Part shown: positions 52,646-62,577 of the stretch, piece by piece
Layout of the letters: each line of letters opens with the position of its first letter
Position numbering within the stretch: the first letter of the stretch is position 1
DNA from: Rhodobacter aestuarii
Lineage (GTDB): Bacteria > Pseudomonadota > Alphaproteobacteria > Rhodobacterales > Rhodobacteraceae
Assembly: GCF_900156655.1 (NCBI RefSeq)
Contig: NZ_FTOG01000003.1
Location: 186,001-250,000 of the forward strand
Reading direction: 5' to 3'
Length of the DNA: 64,000 nt
The notes under the pieces: model-generated
Told to the model about the DNA's origin: nothing
What the model saw: the letters and a program-made list of their open reading frames with translations, nothing else
Database searches by the model: none
Translations under genes and position numbers: made by a program

Positions 52646-53716
52646 TTAGCTGGCGAGCCAAGCGTTGAACTTCTCGTTCAGCTCGGTGTCGTGGTCGGCC
52701 CAGAAGGTCGGGTCGGTCCAGATCGGCGAGGTCATGTTCGCCGGGTTGGTCGGCATGTAAGGCGCCATTTCGGTCTTGCCGTCTTGATAGAGACCAACAA
52801 GAGCGTTCGACGATTTACGCGCCGGACCGTAGGAGATGTATTTCGCTTGATCGGCCAGACGCTGGGTGTCGGTCGAGAAGGCGAGGAACTTCATCGCATC
52901 TTCCATGTGCGGCGCATCTTTCGGGATCACCCACAGGTCATAGTCCATGTAGGAGCCATCCCAGATGGTGCCGAACGGTTTGCCTTCGGCAACTTCCGCC
53001 GCGAAGAAACGACCGTTGTAGCCATTGGTCATGACGACTTCGCCATCGGCCAGCAGTTGCGGCGGTTGCGCACCGGCTTCCCACCAGACAACGTCGTCTT
53101 TGATGGTGTCGAGTTTGGCAAGCGCACGGGCCACACCTTCATCGGTGCCGAGCACGTCATAGATGTCTTCCGGGGCCACGCCATCAGCGTAAAGCGCCAG
53201 TTCCATCGTGCGTTTGGCCGCTTTCAGCAGGCCGCGTTTGCCCGGATATTTCTCGGTATCGAAGAAATCGGCAATCGTGGTCGGCGCGGTGTCGAACTTG
53301 GTTTTGTCATAGGCGATAACCGTGGCCCAGACGATGTTCGCAACGGCGCAATCTTGAATGGCGCCCGGAACGAAGTCTTCGGTCGCGGGGGTGCCATCGG
53401 GCGCCGGCGGCAAGATCGCCGGGTCGATTTCGGCCAGCAGGCCTTCGTCACACATCTTGATCGCATCCGACAGTTCCACGTCGGCGAGGTCGATCGAAAC
53501 GTTGCCCGCTTCAGCTTGCGCTTTGAGCGGCGAAGCCGGGTTGTCAGCGTCGATCGAGTTGATCTTGATGCCGGTCATTTCGGTGAAGGGCTTGTGATAA
53601 GCCTCAACCTGGCTGACCGTGTAAGCACCGCCCCAGGACACGACGTTGAGCTCCTGCGCTTGCGCGGCAGCTCCCATAGCGACAAGCGCCGTGCTCAGGA
53701 TCAGAACTTTTTTCAT
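52646..53716 (-). CDS. potD: PotD/PotF-like periplasmic binding protein
   Basis: This 356-residue binding protein starts with a Sec signal peptide (MKKVLILSTALVAMGAAAQA) and continues QELNVVSWGGAYTVSQ, typical of spermidine/putrescine-type binding proteins. The acidic polyamine pocket cannot be judged from sequence alone. The ATG at 53716 has an AAGGGAG ribosome site. The gene lies between the ATPase and permease genes, in the order A-D-B-C, and is followed by a stabilising stem-loop. Confidence 0.88.
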   Translation of the reverse strand: MKKVLILSTALVAMGAAAQAQELNVVSWGGAYTVSQVEAYHKPFTEMTGIKINSIDADNPASPLKAQAEAGNVSIDLADVELSDAIKMCDEGLLAEIDPAILPPAPDGTPATEDFVPGAIQDCAVANIVWATVIAYDKTKFDTAPTTIADFFDTEKYPGKRGLLKAAKRTMELALYADGVAPEDIYDVLGTDEGVARALAKLDTIKDDVVWWEAGAQPPQLLADGEVVMTNGYNGRFFAAEVAEGKPFGTIWDGSYMDYDLWVIPKDAPHMEDAMKFLAFSTDTQRLADQAKYISYGPARKSSNALVGLYQDGKTEMAPYMPTNPANMTSPIWTDPTFWADHDTELNEKFNAWLAS

Positions 53717-53833
53717 TGTGTTACTCCCTTGTTGATTAGTTGGTGGCCGCCTGCGGATGTTTCCCCGCTTTGCAGCCGATGCGGCGGGGCCGCCGCATCG
53801 CATGGATGGTTTCTCTGTCCCTATCTTCTATTC

Positions 53834-54937
53834 TTACATCGGATCGAGTGCGCGCGCATCGGCCGGGTGCCAACCGATTTGCAGTTTTTCGCCGGGGCGC
53901 AATTTGGTTTGCCCAAGCGTGTTACGCGATTTCATCACGAATTCTTCGCTGCCTGCAACCTTCATCCGGGTGCGGAAGATGTCGCCCATATAGATCACTT
54001 CGAGCACTTCGGCGTTAATCATATGCGCGCCTTCGGGCATCATCTCGGGCTTGAACTCGACACGCTCGGGACGGATCGACACGAGCGTTTTTTGCCCTTT
54101 GTGACGAATGTTCACCGGCGTGGCGTCGATCAGTTCGCCCGTCTCCAGACGCACAAGACAGGTTTCGTCGGTCAGTTCTTCAACGGTGCCGGGGAGCTTG
54201 TTGTTTTCACCGATGAATTGCGCGACGAAGCTGTTTTTGGGGCGTTCATAAAGCTCATCCGGCGGCGCAAGCTGCTGGATACGGCCATCGTTGAACACCG
54301 CGACGCGGTCCGACATCGTCAGCGCCTCGCCTTGGTCGTGAGTCACGTAAACCACAGTAATCCCAAGCGTTTCATGCAGGTGCTTGATCTCGAACTGCAT
54401 ATGTTCGCGCAGCTGTTTATCCAGCGCGCCGAGCGGTTCGTCCATCAGCACGAGGCTCGGGTCGAACACCAGCGCGCGGGCGAGTGCGATCCGCTGTTGC
54501 TGGCCGCCCGAAAGCTGGGCCGGGCGACGGTTGGCAAAAGCCCCCATCTGCACCATGTCCAGCGCGCGCATCACTTTGACTTCGCGCTCAGACTTGCCCA
54601 TGCCACGCACTTCCAGCGGGAAGGCAAGGTTTTCGGCAACCGTCATATGCGGGAAAAGGGCATAGTTTTGGAACACCATGCCAATGCCACGCTTATGGGG
54701 CGGCATTTCGTTGATATTGGTTCCATCGAGCAAGATGCGCCCGTGCGTCGCCGTTTCAAACCCAGCCAGCATCATCAGGCAGGTTGTCTTGCCAGACCCC
54801 GAGGGGCCAAGCATCGTCAGGAATTCACCCTTGGCGATTGACAGGTTCAGGTCTTTCACGACCAGCGTTTCGCCGTCGTAGCTCTTCTGGACATGGTCAA
54901 ATACGACGAAACCTTCGTCGGTCGGTGCAGCAGTCAA
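53834..54937 (-). CDS. potA: PotA-like ATPase of polyamine-type ABC importer
   Basis: PotA (367 residues) energises the importer. Walker A GPSGSGKTT, signature LSGGQQQRIALARAL and Walker B LVLMDEPLGALD are intact, and a TOBE domain (about residues 270-360) follows. The start is taken as TTG 54937, six bases after GGGGAG, giving (M)TAAPTDEGFVVFDHV. A second TTG 48 bases upstream is possible but has no ribosome site. It is the first gene of the pot operon, divergent from nothing, with the promoter in the 93 bases before the RTX gene end. Confidence 0.9.
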   Translation of the reverse strand: MTAAPTDEGFVVFDHVQKSYDGETLVVKDLNLSIAKGEFLTMLGPSGSGKTTCLMMLAGFETATHGRILLDGTNINEMPPHKRGIGMVFQNYALFPHMTVAENLAFPLEVRGMGKSEREVKVMRALDMVQMGAFANRRPAQLSGGQQQRIALARALVFDPSLVLMDEPLGALDKQLREHMQFEIKHLHETLGITVVYVTHDQGEALTMSDRVAVFNDGRIQQLAPPDELYERPKNSFVAQFIGENNKLPGTVEELTDETCLVRLETGELIDATPVNIRHKGQKTLVSIRPERVEFKPEMMPEGAHMINAEVLEVIYMGDIFRTRMKVAGSEEFVMKSRNTLGQTKLRPGEKLQIGWHPADARALDPM

Positions 54938-55030
54938 TGCGGGCTCCCCGTGATTTTTGTGGTTCGTTTGCTCCCGTGGCGGCAACTAAAACAGCCACTT
55001 TTGAATAATTCAACAGTCATTTCCGACAGA

Positions 55031-58000
55031 TCACAAAGCGCGGGCAGACGCGACCGGTTCGGTTACAAAACCGTCAAAATCCGCCATCTTGCAGGTAATG
55101 CGCGACCAGTTCGCGCAGACCAAACGATCAATTTGACGGCGTTTTAAAAACCTTGCTGCAGGCGCGGAATAGACCTTTTCGACAGGTTCCCCCGCCCAAA
55201 CGACCCGTGCGAGCCGTGGCAATGCGCGAATCAGTCGCATCCTTGCGGCTTGGTCAAGCCCTTTGAGCCCCTGTTTGCCCGGCCAGAAGCTCTCCACCCA
55301 AAGCCCTTCCGCAGAGATCAGCGCATGATGCGGCAAGAGCAGGTGGTGATAGCTCACCCCCTCGTCATGCCGCACCACCCCGCGCATTTGCCGCGCCCCG
55401 CCCCATCCGCACGCCGCCATATGACCCGCACGGGCGAGCGCCCCATCGGGCCCTTCGGGCACATAAACCCCATGCAACGCCGAAAGCCGGACCGGTCGGG
55501 CATTGCCCAACCGCCCGGCTGAAATCTCAACAGGCAGCAACTTCGGGTTGTTTTGCATTGTTTTTGGGCAAACATGCCGTTTTCCCGCCCAAAGCACAGG
55601 CATAGGCGGACCGGCGCGCGTATTGACGAGATCACCCGGCTTCAAAAGCTCCACAGGCACCATTCCTCCCGGCGTCGCAACCCGCGTGCCCGCAACGAGA
55701 CAAGGAATGCCCATCGCATGCAACACCGGCGCCGAGGACACACTTGCCGGAGAGACCCCCAAAAGCGTGACCGTGGTGCCATCCGGGAAGCCCAGCACCG
55801 CATTGCCCGAACCGTCATCGCTAACCGTCACGTCCCAGGTGTTCACCGGGTTGGCGCTAAGGTCTTGCAGCGCGCTGACATCAAGCTGGTCAGTGGTGAG
55901 CCCCCCCACCACGCTCATGTCGAAATCGGCGATGAAATCGGCCCCGTCGCCATCGGAGAAGACGTAGGTATCCGCTCCCGCCCCGCCGGTGAGCGTGTCT
56001 GACCCCGTGCCGCCGATCAGCGTGTCATCGCCATCATCACCATAAAGCGCATCGTCATCGGCCCCGCCCCAGATCAGGTCATTGCCGGCGCCGCCAGAAA
56101 TCGTGTCATTGCCCGCATCGCCCGACAGCGTCTCGGCATCGCTGCCGCCGGTGATGCTGTCATTGCCATCCCCGCCCGAAATTTCGTTGGCCCCGGCCCC
56201 GGCAACGATGGTGTCGGCCCCGCTACCGCCATCCACCGTGTCATTGCCGTCCCCAGTCGAGATGCTGTCATCCCCCGATCCGCCAAGGATCGAGTTCGCC
56301 CCCTGCCCCGCCTGGATCGTGTCATTGCCATCGCCGCCATCCAGCGTATCGGCACCCGTCGTCGTCGAACCGATCAGAAGGTCATCGCCCACCCCGCCCG
56401 ACATGTCATTTGACCCAGAGCCCGCGACAAGCGTGTCATTCCCATCGCCGCCTGAGAGCGTGGTGTTGCCGGTGCCGCCATGGATCGAGTCATCCCCCGC
56501 TCCACCATCAACCACATCATTGCCGCTGACTGTCAGGATCGTGTCATTGCCATCGCCACCGGTAACGGTATCGGCGCCGGAGCCGGTGGAAATGGAGTCG
56601 CCGAAATCGGAACCGATGATGACATCGCTACCGCCCCCGGCATCGACATCAACACCGTCCAAGGCGCTGCTGGCATCGAAACTATCGGCAAGATCGGTGC
56701 CGACGACCTTTTCGATCTCCCAGAAGTAATGGACGGTCGGATCGCCATCATAGGTGATCGTGCCGGTTTCCCATCCGGTCCAAGTGACCGTCGCCCCCGC
56801 CCCCGACAGAATGATCGTGTCGCTATCGGTACCGCCCTCACCGCCGTAAATCGAGGTGGCACCATCCCCAAAGTTGAGCAGGAAGGTGTCAGCATCGTCG
56901 TCGCCATGAAGCTCATTCAGCCCGGTGCCACCGGTCAGCGTGTCATCGCCTGCCGCGCCATGCAGCGTGTCATTGCCCGCGCCGCCATCAACATAGTCAT
57001 CGCCCGTATTGGCCCAGACCGAGTCGTCGCCATCGCCGCCGTAGATCGTGTCATTGCCGTCGCCGCCGTCGATCGTGTCATTGCCGGCATCGCCATAGAT
57101 CAGGTCGTCGCCCGCTTCGCCATGCAACTGGTCGTCGCCGGCACCGCCGTAAATCGTGTCGGAGCCGCCGCCTGTAAAAACGGTGTCATTGCCGGTGCCT
57201 GCATCGACATAGTTTGCATAGGTCTCGGCGCGCACGCCGCTTAGGTCATCAATGTAATCGTTGCCGTCGCCACCATAGACGGTGTCATTGCCGAGCCCCG
57301 AATAGATCGTGTCGTCGCCAGTGCCACCCAGAATGAGATCATGGCTCGAACCGCCGACGATACTGTCATTGCCAGCCGCACCATCAAGCGTTAGGCCCGA
57401 GCTATCTGCCGAGGCATTGATCGTATCCCCGAGGCTGGAGCCGTAGATTGCCTCGATGTCATAGAAGGTGATCGTGTTTGAGCCTTGGGTGACGTTGCCG
57501 TCTTCCGACCCGGAATAGATGACCGAAACGCCCGCCACACCGCTGAAATAGCTGAAATCGAGCGTATCGTAATCCGACCCGCCCGCCGTGGTGGTGTTGC
57601 CCCCGTAAACGGTGTCATGGCCCCAGTTCGCCTCGAAATAGAACCGGTCGGCATCGGCATCGCCATAGAGCACGTCATCGCCGTAATCCCCGGCCATACT
57701 GTCGGCGCCGTCGCCGCCACGGACCGTATCGTTCGCGTCGCCCGCAATAATGACATCTGCGCCCGCGCCGCCGTCGATGCTGTCGGCGCCCCCGCCCCCC
57801 TCGATCCAGTCATTGCCAGTGCCGCCAAGAAGCGTGTCATTGCCGTCTTCGCCAAAAATCGTATCGTTGTCGGCGCCGCCATCGACATAATCATTGCCAT
57901 GCCCGGAATAGATCGTGTCATTGCCCGCATCGCCATAGATCGTGTCGTTCCAGACATAACCGGTCGAGCCCGCATAATCGTCGATGTAGTCATTGCCATC

Positions 58001-58657
58001 GCCACCGTGGACCTCATCGCCGCCGGTGCCATATTCGATGCTGTCATTGCCCGCGCCGCCGTCGATCGTATCGGAGCCCGCGCCGGTGTTGATCGTATCG
58101 TTCCCCGCGCGCGCAAGGATCGAGTCGTTGTAATCTCCGCCTTGGATGTTGTTCGCGGCACCTGGGTCAAAGCTCATCGAGGCGAGCGAGGTATAGGTAG
58201 GACCATCGGTTACGTCAGGCGTCGCCGTCACATGGTAAGTAACGCCCGGCACCAGCGGGGCCGAAGTAATCTCCCCCACGACCGTGCCGTTGATCTCGAG
58301 CACATACATGGTGATGGTGGAGCCATCGGGGGCGGTAAATTCCGCGGCCCATTCGGCATAGACTTGGCCGGAAAAAAGCTGTGTGCCGGTCGCATCATAG
58401 ACCGTGGCATTTTGAGTGGAGTCGTTGCCAACCTCGTTGTTGAGATTGTCCCCCTCAAGATTGGTGCCGTCATCCTCGATGACAAAGGTGCGGCGAGACG
58501 TGTCATAATCCCACGTCGGGTCAATCATGAAGTTCGACCCGGTCGCGAGCGTAGAGCCGCCTCCCTCGATCAGGATCTGCGCCCCATAAAAGCCCTGTAT
58601 CGTGTAGGTCGCCAAGTCGCCTGCCCCAAGTCCATCGCGCCGCATGCGCGGAGTCAC
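55031..58657 (-). CDS. Large RTX (calcium-binding repeat) protein with C-terminal Hint domain
   Basis: This 1208-residue protein is probably secreted and calcium-stabilised. An N-terminal beta domain of about 170 residues precedes a long array of RTX nonapeptides (GGxGxDxxx, about residues 171-900). The C terminus (about residues 985-1208) is a Hint-type autoprocessing domain, starting IPCLVAGTRVATPGG with its catalytic-type cysteine and containing LSALHGVYV and LLLPHHALISAEG. There is no N-terminal signal peptide, as usual for type I secretion, but the Hint domain occupies the place of the usual C-terminal signal. A GTG at 58657 or an ATG at 58645 may be the start. Confidence 0.85.
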   Translation of the reverse strand: MTPRMRRDGLGAGDLATYTIQGFYGAQILIEGGGSTLATGSNFMIDPTWDYDTSRRTFVIEDDGTNLEGDNLNNEVGNDSTQNATVYDATGTQLFSGQVYAEWAAEFTAPDGSTITMYVLEINGTVVGEITSAPLVPGVTYHVTATPDVTDGPTYTSLASMSFDPGAANNIQGGDYNDSILARAGNDTINTGAGSDTIDGGAGNDSIEYGTGGDEVHGGDGNDYIDDYAGSTGYVWNDTIYGDAGNDTIYSGHGNDYVDGGADNDTIFGEDGNDTLLGGTGNDWIEGGGGADSIDGGAGADVIIAGDANDTVRGGDGADSMAGDYGDDVLYGDADADRFYFEANWGHDTVYGGNTTTAGGSDYDTLDFSYFSGVAGVSVIYSGSEDGNVTQGSNTITFYDIEAIYGSSLGDTINASADSSGLTLDGAAGNDSIVGGSSHDLILGGTGDDTIYSGLGNDTVYGGDGNDYIDDLSGVRAETYANYVDAGTGNDTVFTGGGSDTIYGGAGDDQLHGEAGDDLIYGDAGNDTIDGGDGNDTIYGGDGDDSVWANTGDDYVDGGAGNDTLHGAAGDDTLTGGTGLNELHGDDDADTFLLNFGDGATSIYGGEGGTDSDTIILSGAGATVTWTGWETGTITYDGDPTVHYFWEIEKVVGTDLADSFDASSALDGVDVDAGGGSDVIIGSDFGDSISTGSGADTVTGGDGNDTILTVSGNDVVDGGAGDDSIHGGTGNTTLSGGDGNDTLVAGSGSNDMSGGVGDDLLIGSTTTGADTLDGGDGNDTIQAGQGANSILGGSGDDSISTGDGNDTVDGGSGADTIVAGAGANEISGGDGNDSITGGSDAETLSGDAGNDTISGGAGNDLIWGGADDDALYGDDGDDTLIGGTGSDTLTGGAGADTYVFSDGDGADFIADFDMSVVGGLTTDQLDVSALQDLSANPVNTWDVTVSDDGSGNAVLGFPDGTTVTLLGVSPASVSSAPVLHAMGIPCLVAGTRVATPGGMVPVELLKPGDLVNTRAGPPMPVLWAGKRHVCPKTMQNNPKLLPVEISAGRLGNARPVRLSALHGVYVPEGPDGALARAGHMAACGWGGARQMRGVVRHDEGVSYHHLLLPHHALISAEGLWVESFWPGKQGLKGLDQAARMRLIRALPRLARVVWAGEPVEKVYSAPAARFLKRRQIDRLVCANWSRITCKMADFDGFVTEPVASARAL
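55960..58150 (-). repeat. Array of RTX-coding direct repeats
   Basis: The DNA shows imperfect tandem 27-base units, each coding GGxGNDxxx-like nonapeptides, interrupted by short beta-rich spacers near 56700-56880 and 57390-57600. Boundaries are approximate. Confidence 0.8.
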
Positions 58658-58869
58658 CCACGGGAAGGATCGGATGAGACGGTAAAGGCCGGGTTAATTT
58701 CCACAGGCCGAGGTTTGCCATTTAAGGACGAATCCAAGGCAATTCAGAAACGATCTGGTCACGAAAGGTCAGCCAACGGCCAGAAAAGGAAACAGTGCCC
58801 GTGCTTTTGGCGGAAACGGCGCACAGGCGCAGCGGGCCGAGCGAAAGACAAGGCCCGAAGCAAAAGACA

Positions 58870-58895
58870 AGGCCCGGGGCTTGCGCTCCGGGCCT
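58870..58895 (-). terminator. Terminator-like hairpin after tRNA-Leu
   Basis: AGGCCCGG/CCGGGCCT forms an 8-bp stem with a ten-base loop, followed on the minus strand by TGTCTTTTG. It lies 16 bases after the tRNA CCA end. Confidence 0.7.
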
Positions 58896-58911
58896 ATGGC
58901 CATCCGGCCAG

Positions 58912-58998
58912 TGGTGCGGTTGAAAAGACTCGAACTTTCACGGGAGTTACCCCACAGCGACCTCAACGCTGCGCGTCTACCAATTCCGCCACAACCGC
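58912..58998 (-). tRNA. tRNA-Leu (anticodon GAG)
   Basis: The minus strand folds into a class II tRNA of 87 nt including an encoded CCA. The acceptor stem pairs GCGGTTG with CAACCGC, the D-loop has AATTGGTAGAC, the anticodon stem CAGCG/CGCTG frames TTGAGGT (anticodon GAG), a long variable arm is present, and the T-loop reads GTTCGAGTC. No integrase or duplicated 3' end was seen nearby. Confidence 0.95.
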
Positions 58999-59182
58999 AC
59001 GTTCTGGCTTGGTGAGGGGCATTTAGCCGAGCCCGTCAGGAATGAAAAGCCCCATTTTGCCGCTTTGAACAATTCTGGCGAAAAAATTTTCAACGGCGGG
59101 AAAGTTGCGCCCGCCCCAAAAGCCTGGCGCCAAAAGCAAAGGGGCGCCGAAGCGCCCCTCGCACGTCCTTCAAAGCCCTCTA

Positions 59183-61009
59183 TCAGGGCTGCGCGGGCAG
59201 TTTCGAGCTGCCTTCGGCCACGAAGTTGGCCGCGCCCGCCGCGAAGCTTGCCAGCCCCGCGATCCCGCCCGAGGCCGATTTCGTCGAAATCGTGCCGCTC
59301 GGGGCAGAGGCCGGAATCGCCGGCGCGGTGGGCGCAACGCTCGGCGCCGCGGTCACCGGGATCGGCAGCACCGGAATCGCGCTCGCACGGCCATTCAACG
59401 CCATCGAGGCTTTCTTGATCAGGCTCGCACGGTCGCCTTGCTCGGGCAGGAAGACCGGGGTTTGGCCGACCGAAAGCGCATTGGCGCCAAGCTCATACCA
59501 TTCAAGCGCCAGATCGGGATGCGCAGCCATGCCCACGCCCGAAGTCAGGTGGTGGCCAAGCATTTCAGCATAGACCATCTGGCCCGCACCGGTCAGCACC
59601 AGCGCCGAAGCAATCGCCATCTCGGGCTCGTCCAAGCCATAGCCCATCGACAGGCAAACCTTCGATGTCGAGATCAGCTGATCTTCCGCCATGCCCGATT
59701 GCCCGATCCAGCTTTGGATCGACGAGACCACATCATCACGCGGGGTGGTGCCCAGCTTGGCGACCTGATCTTTCAGCGCCGCGCTGAAGCCACGGCATTG
59801 ATCGGCGATCTGCTCGGGCGTGAAGCCTTGGATCTGGCCCGCCAGCACCTCGCCATCGGCCTTGGCCGCGGCAGAAACGGCGCAGAACTGTTCGCCTAAC
59901 GCCAGTGCCGGATCGGACATCGCGGCAACCGTTTGCGGGCGGCCATTGGCACCCGATTTTGCCTTCACGCCAGAGCAATAGCTGACCAGCGTCACCTTCG
60001 GCGGCGCCATGGCCGAGCCAAAGTTCGGCATCACCGGAGCGGGCGCAGGGGTGGTCGCTGCGGCGAAGCTCGGCATCGGCGGAGCCGCCGGCGCAGTCGG
60101 CTGCGCGGCCATCATCGTGTTGGGAAGCGCAGCCCCCGGGCTCGGCATCGGCAAGGCCGGGTTCGCCGCCATCGTGCCACCGCCCTTCACCTCACACAGG
60201 CCATGACGGCAGGTGAAGGAGGCGGGCGTCGCCCCTGCAACTTGGAAGTCGTTGCGCTGATAGCCCTGCGGCGTCGAGGCAAAGACCCGCACCGTGCAGG
60301 CCGGACCGTTGCACCAGAAGCCCGAGCCGGTGACTGAAGTGTCGATCATATAATCGGTGCGCCCATCGGCGTTCATATCGGCCAGTTGCACGAAGCCCGC
60401 GCGTTGCAGCAGTTGATCGGGCTCGACATTGGTGTTGCGCGCAATCTCAAACACCGCTTCCGAGACTTCCGGCGGCAGCCCCCCGATGGTGCCGCCCGAA
60501 TAGCCCGCATAGCCGGTGTTGGCGCCGCCGCCCATCATCTCGTCACGCTGGGCAAGCAGCATACCGCGCACACCTTGGGGGCTGCGCGCGATGATGTTTT
60601 GCACCTGCGGCCCGCCCAATTGGGCGCGGTTATAGGCGGTCACGAGGATGTTGCGTTCCATCTCGGTCAATTGCCCAGTGGCCGGATAGCCCAGAAGCAC
60701 CTGATATTGCGAAATCGCAGACCGCGATTTACTGCCCAGCACACCATCGGCGGTTCCGACCGGATAGCCAAAATAGTTGAGCGAGTTTTGCACTTCGCGG
60801 TTTTGTTCGCGCTGCGCGGAAGACATGGTGGAGCGGCGTGTCGTGGTGCGGCGCGTCGTGTGCGAGCGGTTCGCTTCATTGACAATGGCCGCCCCGATCA
60901 TCCCGCCGATCAGGCCACCGACCACATCGCCCCCGCCCGCGAGAACCGGTGCCCCGGTCAACCCAACACTCAAGGCCACGATGCTCGTGAGAATATGACG
61001 CGATTTCAT
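59183..61009 (-). CDS. Exported protein with peptidoglycan-binding domain
   Basis: This 608-residue protein has a signal peptide ending APVLA. A glycine-rich segment GGLIGGMIGAAIV resembles the glycine-zipper of outer-membrane-associated proteins. A peptidoglycan-binding domain lies about residues 68-125 (LNYFGYPVGTADGVLGSKSRSAISQYQ). A Pro/Ala/Met-rich middle and a helical cysteine-containing C-terminal half follow, which I cannot assign. The ATG at 61009 follows GGAGGAAAG. A structural or envelope-maintenance role is likely. Confidence 0.78.
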   Translation of the reverse strand: MKSRHILTSIVALSVGLTGAPVLAGGGDVVGGLIGGMIGAAIVNEANRSHTTRRTTTRRSTMSSAQREQNREVQNSLNYFGYPVGTADGVLGSKSRSAISQYQVLLGYPATGQLTEMERNILVTAYNRAQLGGPQVQNIIARSPQGVRGMLLAQRDEMMGGGANTGYAGYSGGTIGGLPPEVSEAVFEIARNTNVEPDQLLQRAGFVQLADMNADGRTDYMIDTSVTGSGFWCNGPACTVRVFASTPQGYQRNDFQVAGATPASFTCRHGLCEVKGGGTMAANPALPMPSPGAALPNTMMAAQPTAPAAPPMPSFAAATTPAPAPVMPNFGSAMAPPKVTLVSYCSGVKAKSGANGRPQTVAAMSDPALALGEQFCAVSAAAKADGEVLAGQIQGFTPEQIADQCRGFSAALKDQVAKLGTTPRDDVVSSIQSWIGQSGMAEDQLISTSKVCLSMGYGLDEPEMAIASALVLTGAGQMVYAEMLGHHLTSGVGMAAHPDLALEWYELGANALSVGQTPVFLPEQGDRASLIKKASMALNGRASAIPVLPIPVTAAPSVAPTAPAIPASAPSGTISTKSASGGIAGLASFAAGAANFVAEGSSKLPAQP

Positions 61010-61148
61010 GCTTTCCTCCAATTCCGGGGCCTAGCCCCTGTGCGGCCCCATGGCACCGCAGCTGATAAAACCTTTGTGAGTGTTCGCCCGAATCGGGCTT
61101 GTGGCAAGATTTTTGTGTGCTTAACACCCAAAAGGACAGGAGGCGGCC

Positions 61149-61826
61149 ATGCCCGAATGGATAAAATCCGATACGCCCGTGGGCTATGCTGAGGCTTTAG
61201 CCTTTATGGAGGCCCGCGTCGCCGCCATTGCGGCAGGCGAGGCAGATGAAGCGATCTGGCTTTTGGAACATCCGCCGCTTTACACAGCAGGCACCTCGGC
61301 CAAGCGCGAGGATTTGGTCGATCCGGATCGGTTCCCGGTCTATGAGGCCGGGCGCGGTGGGCAATATACCTATCACGGGCCGGGACAGCGCATCATCTAT
61401 GTGATGCTTGACCTCAACAAACGCGGCCGCGATGTGCGCTGTTTCGTGCGTGCGCTCGAAGCTTGGGTGATTGCGGCTCTGGCCGAGTTCAACGTGAGCG
61501 GCGAAATTCGCGATGGCCGCGTGGGTGTTTGGGTCAAGCGCCCTGAAAAGGGCCTGCAAGCCGATGGCAGCCCGCAAGAAGACAAGATTGCCGCGATTGG
61601 GGTGAAGCTGCGCCGCTGGGTCAGCTTTCATGGCATCTCGATCAATGTCGAGCCGGATCTGAGCCATTTTTCCGGCATTGTGCCCTGCGGCATCCGCGAA
61701 CATGGCGTGACCTCGCTCGTGGATCTTGGGCTCCCTGTGACGATGGATGATCTGGATGTGGCGCTGCAGGCCACCTTTGAAACAGCCTTCAAAGCCGAAT
61801 GCGCCGCCGCGCCCCCATCTGCCTGA
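61149..61826 (+). CDS. lipB: LipB, octanoyltransferase of lipoate synthesis
   Basis: LipB (225 residues) moves octanoyl groups from acyl carrier protein to lipoyl domains of 2-oxoacid dehydrogenases and the glycine cleavage system. The motif [13 protein letters not shown] near residue 72, the catalytic-type lysine in KIAAIGVKL and the cysteine in SGIVPCGI are all present. The length is normal. The ATG at 61149 has an AGGAGG ribosome site. It stands alone between two divergent or unlinked genes. Confidence 0.95.
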   Translation: MPEWIKSDTPVGYAEALAFMEARVAAIAAGEADEAIWLLEHPPLYTAGTSAKREDLVDPDRFPVYEAGRGGQYTYHGPGQRIIYVMLDLNKRGRDVRCFVRALEAWVIAALAEFNVSGEIRDGRVGVWVKRPEKGLQADGSPQEDKIAAIGVKLRRWVSFHGISINVEPDLSHFSGIVPCGIREHGVTSLVDLGLPVTMDDLDVALQATFETAFKAECAAAPPSA

Positions 61827-62109
61827 AAGCACAGTTAAACCACCCGGCACGACGGTTGCATGACAGCGCGACGACAGAGGCGTTGACCTTCGTGATGCAA
61901 TTTGAACAGATAGGACGCGCCCCGACTCTGGGGCGAAAGGAAGTATGTGTCTCAGCACCCCTCAGGTAACGAAGTTTTGTGCATACACATGGAAATGTAA
62001 TAATGTGAGATGCGCGACCTTATGCCCTGTGGTAAGGGGGAAACCGGGCACAAAGACTGCCTTACGATCCCGGGCGCTCCGGGCAAGCAAACAGACCAAG
62101 GAACCAGCG

Positions 62110-62526
62110 ATGAAGATCAGCCTCTATGCCACCCTCGCCGCGCTCGCTCTGGCCACGCCCGCGCTCGCCGAGGGCGATGTTGCCGCCGGTGAAAAAGAAT
62201 TCACCAAGTGCAAAACCTGCCACTCGATCACTGCGCCCGATGGCACTGATATCGTCAAAGGCGGCAAAATCGGCCCGAACCTTTATGGCGTGATCGGCCG
62301 TCAAGCCGGCACCTACCCGGATTTCAAATACAAAGACTCGATCGTTGCTCTGGGCGAAAGCGGCTTCGTCTGGACCGAAGAAGAAATCGCCACCTACATG
62401 ACCGACCCGACCAAGTTCCTCAAAGAGAAACTGGACGACAAAAAAGCCAAGTCGGGCATGACCCACAAGCAGTCGAAGAAACAAGAAGACATCGTCGCCT
62501 ATCTGGCGTCTGTCGTCGCCGAGTAA
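62110..62526 (+). CDS. cycA: Cytochrome c2
   Basis: This 138-residue protein closely resembles Rhodobacter cytochrome c2, the periplasmic carrier between the bc1 complex and the photosynthetic reaction centre or oxidases. The signal peptide ends ATPALA. The heme motif CKTCH follows at about residue 35. The segments GPNLYGVIGRQAGTYPDFKYKDSI and KEKLDDKKAK match the family (each motif is longer in full). A methionine ligand is in KSGMTHK. The promoter should lie in the 283 bases after lipB. A strong terminator follows. Confidence 0.93.
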   Translation: MKISLYATLAALALATPALAEGDVAAGEKEFTKCKTCHSITAPDGTDIVKGGKIGPNLYGVIGRQAGTYPDFKYKDSIVALGESGFVWTEEEIATYMTDPTKFLKEKLDDKKAKSGMTHKQSKKQEDIVAYLASVVAE

Positions 62527-62547
62527 TCGACGCTACAGAAATGACGG

Positions 62548-62577
62548 GGCCCGGTCGTGCATCGACCGGGCCTTTTT
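62548..62577 (+). terminator. Intrinsic terminator after cycA
   Basis: GGCCCGGTCG and CGACCGGGCC form a perfect 10-bp stem with a TGCAT loop, followed by TTTTT. It is 21 bases beyond the cycA stop. The remaining bases up to 62848 hold no recognisable gene. Confidence 0.93.

Noticed and set aside
52532-54841. A long plus-strand open frame across the pot genes.
   Set aside because: The minus strand has three unmistakable ABC transporter genes here; the plus frame is a shadow.
55960-58150. Dense repeats that could suggest a CRISPR or satellite array.
   Set aside because: The repeats are in frame and encode RTX nonapeptides within one open reading frame; there are no unique spacers.
58844-58876. 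A duplicated 14-base unit AAAGACAAGGCCCG with a 19-base period beside the tRNA terminator.
   Set aside because: Only two copies occur and one overlaps the terminator stem; it looks like a local duplication of no clear meaning.
58912-58998. tRNA-Leu as an integration site of a genomic island.
   Set aside because: No integrase, no duplicated tRNA end and no change of gene style was seen on either side.
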